Assembly: GCA_002633005.1 (NCBI GenBank)
Contig: NMRA01000453.1
Coordinates: 62,001-126,000 of the forward strand
Origin: Phoronis australis
Lineage: Eukaryota > Phoronida > Phoronidae
Reading direction: 5' to 3'
DNA length: 64,000 nucleotides
Shown: positions 34,201 to 46,200 of the stretch, one piece after another
Layout of the letters: each line of letters starts with the position of its first letter
Position numbering within the stretch: position 1 is the first letter of the stretch
The notes under the pieces: model-generated
Database searches by the model: none
What the model was told of the DNA's origin: nothing
The model's input: the letters and a program-made list of their open reading frames with translations, nothing else
Program-made: the position numbers and the translations under genes

Positions 34201-37200
34201 ATTCAAACGGGTGATTTGAATTGGAGAGTGCCACCAGTTGCGTGACGATGTTTTTGACGCCGGGGAGCAACAATGCCAAACAGTGCCACTTTGTTTTAAG
34301 ACAACATAATGAATTTTTGCCGATGGGAGAGAGGAGGCTTACTTGTGAATAGGAATTACGTAAGTCAAAAGCTGCCCCGCGCAATGCATAATTATGCAAC
34401 TTTAGAATGAACAAAAACGTGACAAGACAGGGAAGTGAGGTTTGATAAGCTATGCTATGCGTGAATGTCCATAATTTTATATAGTGTTTTCCTTTCAGCG
34501 ATGTCGTAGTAGCTGATGGAGTCAAACGTTCATTAAAATGTAGGCGATTTTTGCAAACAAGCAAGTTTTAACCAGCTTCAAAGAAACTCTGGCAGCTCGC
34601 CACAGAAACGTCGACAATCCTCAAAAAGCGCAATTTTTTTAATGAACTCATGTAGAAAGGCATAACACACTATGTGTTGCTCGTCGCCGGTGTAAAATCC
34701 CGTTTTAAAGCAAAATTAATGTTGAGCGACTAATGACACATTCGTCTACAGATAAGTATGCTCATTTATCCCATACGTGTTGAATCAGTCGAGTGCACTG
34801 TGGCCACGTAATACTGTTTTCCGTATCCACTTCCCGCACTACTTCAACAGTGACCTCTGACATGGAAAGTTCAAAAGGTAGGTCAATGTTAACTCAACGT
34901 CGTTAGCCAGTTCGATCATCAAACTTTCCGAAAATAGTTTAAAGTAATACAAATGCAGCAGTGTACATAACACTCAACATGCAATCGTAACATCTGGAAC
35001 AGGACTATTTATTATATGAAAGTTATATCTCATTTTTCAATTGCTAAATATTATATCGTCTGCAACTCAGGCGCCGATTCCTCGGTAACTACAATATGAA
35101 ATACTGTTGTTATTTACACTGTAACTATTTTTAGGAGATGTTATAAGTTCAATGCACAGTTACCGTTGCTTTCATCTTCGTTATCTCTTTCAAGTAATAA
35201 ATCGTTACATTTACTAGTCAGAGAAAACTTGCAACCTAACGCGCAAGTACATACATATAGGATGTGATCCGCCACGTTCGGTCTCAGTCGATACGCGGAA
35301 TAATATCTTGTGGGATATTAGTTCATCTACGCCACTCTTAGTACGTTTTGTGTATGTATTCATGGTAATTGCTCACAAAAATAAGTATTGAGGCAGTGCT
35401 AATTTTTGTCTATTTACCTTTGTCAAGTCACACCGTATAATAATTTGAAGTAAAAAAGAAAAACAATGTAAAAAGAAAAAGCTGATAGAACAAATTCAAA
35501 GGTTGAAGTGACATAATGGGCGGAAGTGAAACGTGAATAAAATGCACAAAGTTGAAGAGAATCGCAAGAAGTTTTCTAAGGCAACACCTCATTTTTTAAT
35601 AAAAAATATCTTGATTTTCTTTCGAAAATGTTTTTCTTTTTCTTTCATTTTCGCAAAAAACTGCGGTTGAATCCTCCACTTGACCTTCAGAGGTACCGCC
35701 TTTCTCGCAAGTTCACTTTGTGCGGTATGAAATCTCAAGAGTTCGGGGATAACGTTCAAAAATACAATATTCTGGTAATATTTACTCCCCACAAAACTAC
35801 ACAGGTTAGCAGTTACACACATCAGTTCATCCTGTTGTCAAAGAGGATTACGACACTTAGAAAAGCGAGTTTTTGAATACTTACATGTAAGTGCACTGGC
35901 ACATATCAGGAAATTGTTAAGACTAGGGAGGAATTTAAATTGACACGTTAGAGTTACTGAATCCTTGTTTGATCAGTTTTGAAGTGTTTTAAACTGAAAC
36001 TGAACAAGATTTTATAGTTTCCGCTCTTTTGATTTTTCTGCAAACACACTGAGGTTATTATCATTGCAATTGATTGACAATTTTTCAGTCTTTTCAAAAT
36101 ACAACGATTAAATTTATAAGGGATTATTGTTAGAGAATGCAAAAACACACTGCTTTGGGGATTTGTTTGCACTCTAATCAAACTGAAGATCACGATTCAT
36201 TTCGATGTGTAGCACACATAGAAAATCGGTTTAAATTGAATTTCAACCGTCTTATTTATCGAAGTCAGGTCCTTAAAGCAGTAGAGGAAATTATGCGCCC
36301 CATCACTGAATAGTTATCGAAGCGTTTATCAATGAACGGGCAAGTTGACTGGCCGTAACAATCTAACAGAGAACCTCGCACTCTTGGTCTAGTGAACGGC
36401 GTTGAATAAGCAGGTCAATCCACTAACATTAGCTCATGCAACCATAGATTATAGAGACCAGATTTGCGTATTACCCTAGAGGAGGCGCCACTCTCCTAAA
36501 TTATCTGTTTCAGTTTCCGGTTATTGTATTGTGATGGGAAATTCTTGCATCTATTTTACTGTCCAGTACACGAAAAAAAAAATTTCGGCATTGAAACGCT
36601 GTTCAAAGTCTAATAGTAGACTGGTTGGTATCGTGAGTACTTTTAGCAATGCTACTACCACGCGACCATACAACGGCAGACGACGTAATTGGCCAGGTGT
36701 CGCTAGTGAATAATGACGTAACGCCTTGTGCGTAAGAGCACAGCCTCCCGTTCAGTAACGCAAGGACCTCTCTAAAAAGCAAGACTTCGCCAGATTACGT
36801 GAGATATTGCCGTGCATTTTAGATGAGAGCACGTGACTTTGACTAGGTTTTAGCTAAGTGCTAGCGTAGGTCCTAGCGTCTACTGAACGCACGCCAGATT
36901 TCGTCCATTGAAAATATACGGAGTTGACGGTCAATGTACTATAGGCTCTGATGCAACATACAAACACAATCCCAACAAAAGCAACGTCGAGCGTTGAAAG
37001 CGACCACGAATGCACCGCAAACGGTGTGCTTCTAGCCAGGGTTCATCATTTGTTTCATCAAAATGGCCACTACATGGCGCAAAAACGTCCAATCCATCTG
37101 AAAACGGGAACATGCCATCGCTTCTTTAATACAAAGCTATTTACCAATTTGACATTTCATAAAAAACTGCCAAGGACATTCAGAGAAACAAAGGAAAACA

Positions 37201-40200
37201 GAAAAACTGAAATTGTCACTAAGGGGCACAGCGTTCATTGGATCCACCTGAAAGACCTCGTCGTTTGTTTTTAGCTTCATACAGTGTATAAATATAATTA
37301 TTAAATTCAATAAAGATCCTACACTGGGTTTAGGAGATACAGCTATGTGCGCAAAACAAAACAAAATTACCACTAGGAAGCGCCATAGTAGTCGAAATTG
37401 TCATCGTCAACCGTCCTCTTCACACTAAGAACATATACGCCAATTTTCAAAATCATCCTTAGAATGGTTTGGTTGATCGAGGGGTGGACGCTAAAAACAG
37501 ACTCGAAAACAGCAAAACAGCCCCTAGGTGGCGCAAAGTACTTCGATTCCATCCGAAAATCGGAGAATCGTATCATCTCACCAATAGATGCCTATATTCC
37601 AAATTTCCTGCAAATCCGTTGAGGACTACCTTTGAAGGCAGAGGTAAACGTAAAAAAATAAAACTGCCACTAGGGGGCACATCGGTAGTCCGATCCGTCC
37701 GAAAGTTCGCTCATGCCGTTCCATCCATAAATGGAACAAATGTGTGCAAAATTGAACGAACATATTTCAAAGGGTATTGGAGATAGAGCAGCGGACGCCG
37801 GACGCCGGACCCCGGACGGACGGACGGACGGACGGGGATGACGCCATAATGCGTCCACATATAAATATGTGGGCGCATAAAAACGGTGTCAGTGGTTGAT
37901 TAACTTGTCAATTGCCTCAGGAAATTGTATCTGTGTTGAATACGAGAGAATGGATCATCAAAACGAATAGGCAGATTATGGAGTACCATTTAATTCCAAT
38001 ATCAAATATTATAAATCATTGCTTGGTTATAAGGAAATCCATCAGAAACGCAGACACATATTTTAGCGATATGTATGCCTGGGTCAGTCGACATTATATT
38101 TGTATGACTATGCTGTGACGTATGAATGGCAGCTAGATGTAAAATGAGCGATTAATACCCATTTGACTTTCCGAGATAAGTGGCTTGGCTTAGCCGGCAG
38201 CGGATCTTAAGCAACGCTGTCGTTGATTGTCAGTACTGTAGTTAAGAACTCATTTACCTCCGTCGTTATAGCGCGTTTAGGAAATGAAAGTTCGCTGTCA
38301 TCAATATTTCTTATACATTTAGTTGTCAAATTAATGCTCTGTTTGCCATTAGCCTTGGAACAACAGATTAATCGATGGACCTCCATATTATAGCTAGAAA
38401 GATATGTGTGCGACGCAGTGAGGGAGGGCGGTAGAGGTGCGATTACGATAGAGCTCAAATGCGCACATTTCTTTTGTTAGCTTGTCCAATGGACACCAGC
38501 GTGATTAATATTTAAGCGACATAATCGTGGACAAAATTACACGAATTTATCTCAGACAACACTTCGGCAGTTGCCCGGAGATTGTTTCATAAAAATACTT
38601 CGATTTTCTTTCGCGAGTGCATTTTGCTTTTACTTTTGTTTTAAAAAATCTGAGAGGTCATTGACTCTCAGTTCTCCGACCTTTAAGTACCGCCAAACTC
38701 ATGGGGGGAGGGGAATCAACAATTGGTCGGACTTCAAAACCACATGCCCGGACTTCAAAACCAGTCGACTGGACTGCAAAACCGAATGTAGGGTGATCAA
38801 ACGTGTTGTCCAAACTTCAAAACGCCATGGCCTCACCCAAAAACTACGTTGGCCGGACACAAAACACGATGGCCGGTGCTATAACCAGTTGGCCGGTGAT
38901 CAAACACGATGGCCAAACTTCCTCAGAGACTCGCTTTGAATGTCTCGAAGAATTCAAGTGACATCTAGCGTTTGTTTTTCGTGCCCGTTTGTTTGTTTTG
39001 TTCAAAATCGGCGATTTGTCAGGCCATCGTGTTTGAGCACCGGCCAACCCGTTTTAGGTCCGGCCAACCAGTTTTTTGTGTGCGGCCATCTGGTTTGAGG
39101 AACCTGCCAACCTCTTTTGAGGTCCGACCACCAAGTTAGAGCATCGGCCATTGAGTTTTGAAGAAGTCCAGCCAACTGGTTTTGAAGTCCGACCAATTGT
39201 TGATTCCCCCGTTGTAACTCGCAAGCTCATTTCGCCCGTCATGTCAGAATATAGTGTTCAGTCATGAGAATCAACAACTAAATACTCAGTGAAACTCCAT
39301 TAATTTGTAAATAGAGTTATAAGGTTTTTGGAGTTTCAAAACAGGTTTGGCTATTAAAGAAAGCGAGTTTTGTGGAATTGTGCCTCCGACTCGAGCCGCA
39401 GAGTGAATATGAAAATTTTTGAGACTCTGACACCGGCGGATTTCAGTCGATAAGGGAGCATTCACATGTTACGTCATCCAAAATTTGCCACTTTAGCCAC
39501 CTGTCCCCCTTTGTCATCACCCGTCATCATGATAAATCCACCCGTCCAGTTCTAATTATGTCATCATAGCCAAACAATCCACTGCTTCTGCAAGAACTGA
39601 CAGTTGGTTGGAGATTCCGTCTTAACGATTCTAATGACAAACTAACAGCGCTTTACAATCATAGTTGCATTTGCCGCTGTTGTATTCAGCAATGAATTAA
39701 AGTACGCCATTTCAACTATCAAACCAAAAATAATGAATATTTCCATACCAAACTAAGTCAGAGGAGCGAGGATAGGGCGGGAAAAACGAAATGTTTTAAT
39801 AAGGGCGGCCTTTTTATGCGCCCAAATATTTAAATTTGGGTACCAATGGCTGTCATCATGGCCGCGTCAGCTGCTGTATCTTGTAAATACCTTACGAGAT
39901 CTTAATGAGATTTGACAGATGTTTATCTATAAAGCAGACGATGACATCGGATTTCGGGCCGATCCAACTACCGCTCTGGACCCTAGTGGCAATTTAGTTT
40001 TGTATGTTTGCATCTTTTGAGTTCCTTGGTGGATTGCCATGAAATTTGGCAAATAGGTTTTTATTAAGAAGGCAATGACGTCTTCTAATTTTCGGACGGA
40101 CTTAACGTATTTTGCGCCGCCTGGTGGCCATTTTAGTTTTTTAGAACGTTTTTGTCGTTAACTTCTCTATCCGCCAAACAATTTAAAGAATCATTTTGAA

Positions 40201-43200
40201 CATTGGCGGACGGATCTATTCATGATGACAAGACCGCAACCGACGTTGATTTTCGGACGGGTTTTACTGCTCTGGTGCCCCTCAATGGCAATTTTGTTAC
40301 TTTGCGTCCATAGCTGAATCTTCTTTCCTAACTCTTTGGCAGATGTGTTCTTATGGAGATGGCAACAGATGACGACGAGTTTCAGACGAATCCGACTACA
40401 GCTGTGCCCCCTAGTGTATGGCAACATCATATTTTTACGTTTGCCACTGTTATTTGAGTAACGGGTGATTTCCGTGAAAATTGGAAAATTGGTTTCTATT
40501 AGGGAGACAACAACGCCTTTTCATTGTCGGGCGAATTCGACATATTCTGTGCCACCTACTGGCCATTTTAATTATTTCGAGTCTGTTGTTGGCGTCCGCC
40601 TCTTTATCTGCCAAACTTCTCATAGGATCATTGTCAAACTTAACAGTTGTGTTCCTGATGAGAAGATCATGGCTGATGCTGATTTCAGGATGGATCTGAC
40701 AACTGTGGTGGCCCCTTGTGGTGATTTTTTCGGCCATGGCAATGACTGCCCACGACTTTTTGGACGGCTCTGAGTACCGCTGTACACCCTAGTGACAATT
40801 TCAGTTTCTACGGTTTCTGCCTTGGTGTCTTTAGACTCCCTTAGAGGATTTTCATGAATTTTGGCAAATAGTTTTGTAATATAAAGACGACGCCTTCCCA
40901 ATTTCGGACGGTTTGAAGTATTCTGCGCCATGTAATGGTCATTTTTATGATACTAAAACACCCCTTGCAACACACCGTTTGCGGCGCAGTAGTGGGTACA
41001 TTTCAACGCTATTCCACTTGCAATATAAAGTTACACCGCTATCGTCTTCTATTACTCGGTGGCCAGTCTACATTGAATCGGCAATCAGAAGAGCAAAACA
41101 TTAGATTTAACAATGAAACTTGAGGTATAGCAGAGCAAAACGAATCTGGCACACTCAATGTAATAATAAAAAATAAATTCCGTCGCAACACTACATATAT
41201 GCATAACAAGCTCCCGATATAAATCCCGTCCACAGCAAAACATGACCACGCGTGTCGCTGGACATCCTGATCATGCCCTTATGCGCTTCATCAATGTGAT
41301 TGCCAGTGATAGGCAGTGATGGACTGGGGCTGTAGTTTGTCCGTTTCCCAACGACAGGCACTGTTATGGAGATATTATAATAAATCACATGATGAGGTCA
41401 CCATGAGTCTAATCCCCTCCTCCTGTCATAAATCGTCATCTTTCCATAACCCCTCCCCCTCGAGTTATGGCGTAATATGTGAACGCTCCGTTGGGGGCGA
41501 TGGAGAGCTTTTCAGCAACATTTACTCTCACGTTCTTGCAATGATAAAACGACAGTTTTTCAGCTGAACAATGTGTGAATTCTTAACCACAGCGCTTGAG
41601 ATTTATAAACATTACCGCGCCCATCCTAGTATGTTGAATTGTTTCCGAATAAGTCGGCAACTCAAGTAACTGGCAATTCATACAATATGCGCCACTTTCG
41701 AATTTTAGGGTTAGCCTACCCCAACAAACTCGCCAGCATTTCATTGAGCCGACGATGGTTCCGATGTTCTGGTTGCTAAGAGAAATAGAAATCTTGTGGC
41801 GGTAAGATCAAGTTTATAACACTGAAATGGTGAAATGCTGAATTCGGTTTTCGTTTTTTATCCAGCGAAATGTAGCTTTAAAACATGCGTGGATTAAACT
41901 CTAGAAATGAAATCTTAAGATCAGTACTTTCACTGTCAGAAGTAGAATTATGCAATTCATTTTTGTCTCTAATTACACCAACCCGTACGTTGAATGTTTC
42001 ATGACGTTTTGGTCAGCGACCTCTCCCACCATAATCAAGTGAGCGACGAGCAAAGATGAGCGGTAAATGTACACATATAGCTATTGACGAATATTATTGG
42101 CAATCGATTGCCTGTGAACCGACCACCAAAAACTGTTTACAATGTCCAGTATAGAAGTTGGGTCGAATAACGCAAACAATGGATTCCATAATGCCAGTCC
42201 TCAAGGTGATTCAAAAATTATAATTTTGACTGTTGTACACCCGGCACGACAAGAATCTGAATGGGACTCGGTCTGATTCACTAACCGCCTATCAATTCAT
42301 TAATCTCAAGTCAGGTAACGAAACAAACTTGAACTTGAATTACCGAAAAGATAAGATCGATTTTTGACAGTAAGTGGCCTATATCAAAATGCATTTGTGA
42401 CAAAAGACTTACGCTCGTTTATTGCCACTCTAATTGTGAGATATTGAAAATCAACAAGATCAATGAGGCGAACAACCTACCTCACCGTTATAACTTGACC
42501 CACGTTCAAATCAATGTTGTTGAGCTGGGCAATGAAAATTGCAGCTACTGCCTCATAGAGGGCGGTACCGTCCATGTTGATTGTGGCGCCAATAGGAAGG
42601 ACGAATCTGCTCACTCGTGAGTCAATTACGTTGTTTTTCTCGATGCAACGAAACGTAACAGGAAGAGTCGCAGAGCTGAAAACACGAGTTGTTTAATAGA
42701 CTATCAAAATTTAGCCAAATTCACAGAATAGCGACAGTTGTGCGGGTTAATGTAGCGTAAGTCGCAATCGTTACAAGAACAAGTCTAAAAGCTGCATGAC
42801 ACTAGATTCACTTAAAGACGAATTAAAATGGCGAAATGACTTTTAAAAATGTTAAATATGTGCATTATTGATCAACACAATTGTTTCATCTCTTCGTTTA
42901 CTCCTGGCATTTACTGATTACGCTAACTACTATCGTACGACCCCATCAGGAACCCCACTTAGCGCCGAAAAAAAAATTAGATGGCGCTCGTGCTAATCGA
43001 CGCAAATGACGTCATACCATCTGACGCGCGCAGTGTTAAAAATTACCAGTCTCCGATTTTAGAACTACTCGAAGAAAAAGTTTGATAACGGGAGTATTTG
43101 TTCAAGTTGGAAGGAATAAAAGACATGGCGGCCTCATAAGGTGTCCCTATATGCGCAAAAGGTGCTGATAACAACGTGCCTTTGGATTTTTTAACCAGTG

Positions 43201-46200
43201 GAGACATTCTTTGCCGAAAAGCTTCCTATAGGAGCTTCACCGTCTCTACTGAGCCAGCTAGAGACGGTAGCCACAGTCTTGCGCCCAAACAATGGGACCG
43301 ACCAGTGCCGCAGTGATTTATTTTCGGGTTTGTTGTTAGTGGATAATCAGGACATCTTATATGAAAAATGAATATGTTTTTCCACCGCAGAGTTCGACAA
43401 GTTTACCGTATAGCTGTTGTATGGCGTTTTACATGGGTGCAAATAATTCGAAACTTGGTTCGCCGTGAGTGAATCAATAGCGCCCTAAGACAGATCTACG
43501 CCGCTGTTCAATGTGTTGGGTTCGAGAGGGGCTTTACCTGACACGATTGTTTTGGTTAGTAATCGCGTTATGAATCGACATTAATGCCTAAAGTCGACGA
43601 CGTTTCAGTAATTTGTGACGTTCCTAGAGCAAACTAATTAATTTTGGACTGTGCCGCCAGGCGATCAGCTGTTCACTGTGGTTAGGACGGTAATGTGCTG
43701 GTCAAAATATGACGTCAATACACCAGTTGACTGGGATAAGTCAAGAAAATGAGAGGGATTTCCGATGGGGCACATAATATGCGGGGCATAAAATGTGTAG
43801 TAATTAATTAGTGATTGTGTGAAATATAAAAACGGAAGAAAGACATGTGGCACAAAAGTACACATGTTTAACATATCTAAAGGGCAGTCGGCTCATTTTA
43901 TGCCGACTTTAGTGGCGAAAACGCTGACAGTTTTTCAGTGGCTACAACACTATAGTATTTTGGCAGGCATTCATGTACGTGCTATACGTGTTGTCTGCGA
44001 CGGAGGTGGTCATTTTTAACTGCAGTTGGAGAAAATAGTAATAGTTTTGGCAAGCGTTTCAAGGGCTGTTTTAGAGTAACTCAAAGCGCTAGTGAAGGTG
44101 GCACTCGGTTTATAAGCGTTCACTACTAACAAAAGTGATAAAGAAAACCATCGTTTTCGCTAGCACTTTGACAAAATCGCCAGTCACTTTTGCAAGCGCT
44201 TTGCGGGCGGTCTGAGTTGCTCCAGGCGGTCTGAGTTTGGTGGTTAAGTCGACAGTTTGTTGCAAAGAATACCTAATGTGTAGAACTCCTTTTGGTGTGT
44301 AGAAACCTAACCACCAATGGCGAGATAATTTTACTCAATGCGTTTCACGCTTCAATTATTTCATGAGATGCAACTGTCATAACCTTATAGCTCGTTGCAT
44401 TCTCGGTTCAGGTTACCAACTTCTACCTTTGCTTCTCAGTTGTAAAATTCCAAAGAAAACAAACAAATGATTCTACATACCTAGATGCGGTGCCAAATGC
44501 TGTGACCAGGGCTTCCAGCATTCCGTATATGAATCGGAAAGGATTCTTGCGTACGAAGATCAAATACAGCAGCGGGAGCACAATGAGTCCGTGGATACCC
44601 AAGCCGGCTATTACCGTAGCGGCATACAGTCCGAGCATACGAAAGAGATTAGCTAGGTCGTCCATAGCCAATAGTTTGGCAGCGATCAGAAACATGATCC
44701 CAATGGGTGAATACCTGATGGAGGAGATGTCACTAGTTATATCGATAATGTCAATACCTGCTGCAATAAGGACGAAGTTTTGATTTTGGCCCAGTGTGTA
44801 TGTAGATGGGGCCAAACAGACACTTACGAGAAAGGTACGTCAAGATATATTGATGTCGTACTCTATTTCGCAAGTCACGTGACCACGGTATATTTCGTAT
44901 CTCTACCTGGGAGAAAAACAATTCCCAAGAGTCACTGTGTCAGTAAACCTGTGCCACAGCTGTACTACAAAGGCTGTTCTCAAAAATAATGTTACATAGC
45001 TTAATCATATTTCATTTCTACTCAAGACACGTTCCATTGAACGATGTACTACTTTTTTGCAACAAGTCTTGAGTATACAACAGGTGCAACTAACCAGTTA
45101 CGACTTTTGCTGAAATTTGAAACGAGTATTATGAGACTTGAGGTTCAGAAAAATTCCAATTATCTTTAGTGAAACACAGAATAAGTTATGGAGCAAGTTA
45201 ATATAATCGTCCAAGTTATGACAAACAGTGAAAACAGGCCCCTGCATTTTCCGGTGGACATGGTCACCGTCAATCTTGATTTTAAACTTACCAAATGACG
45301 ACAGCGACCAGCCGAGTGGTAGCCTCATTTAGGCAGTCAAAGAAATCCACAAGAGGCTTGGCTTGCTCTCCCATACTGGAGAGAACCAGGCCAAGGGCAA
45401 CGGAGAAAACCAACAGACCTAGAACGTTCATTCCACTGCTGGTAACGACACGAGAGCCAGTGATGATCACTTCCGGTTTTATCAAAGCTGGAAAATTAAG
45501 CAATAATGAAACGCACTGATAACCTCAGAGTGCAATACTTTAAGATGAAAGGAAGGCGAACATACAATAGCAAATAACAGAAACAACGAAAGTGGACGAA
45601 GAGGAAAATAAAACATGAAAAGCCATCAACCATTTTTCACTGAGGAGCAACACAGCTCTTTGTTTGACTCAGATTTTGTTTTGGATGTGGAATTCATAAA
45701 ACACTCTTCTAAAGTGATATATTGTGCATCTCAAGAGTTGTGTGTTCCTATGTGTATACTTCGGCAAAGCAGAGAGTGCGCCAAATATGCCAAAAGTTTT
45801 CGCGCTTTATTGTGCAATGTATTGCTGAAGCTATTATTTTAAGCACATTTTTACCGAGACCACTTACCGTTAAAATTGGTCTCAAACTGCTCCTTACTCT
45901 GGTTAGAGGTGATTTCTGGGCATGTGAACTACTGGTTCGATATTACTCAAGACTATGAGAAGTAAGGTCCGTTGACCAAACAGGTCATTTTATTCAATGG
46001 GGATGGTCTAAAACAACGACGAAATGTTGGTTCTGCCCAAGCCCTGAAATCTTTTTTACAATGAGCAAGGAAACATTTTGAGACAAATTTTGTAACCCTA
46101 AGTAATCTGAATTTAAAGTTAAATTGTTTGGTTAATAACAACTTAAAGGAGCACACGTTGTTAAAATTCTACGTACGATCTAGAGTGGTCGTTCCGTTGG

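Noticed and set aside
44490-44783. Plus-strand open frame of 97 codons inside the EAAT gene
   Set aside because: It is the shadow of EAAT exon 6, which has strong family matches on the minus strand.
46143-46160. TTAAAGGAGCACAC as another Kolobok-like terminus
   Set aside because: Only about 13 bases match and no partner terminus or internal sequence follows.
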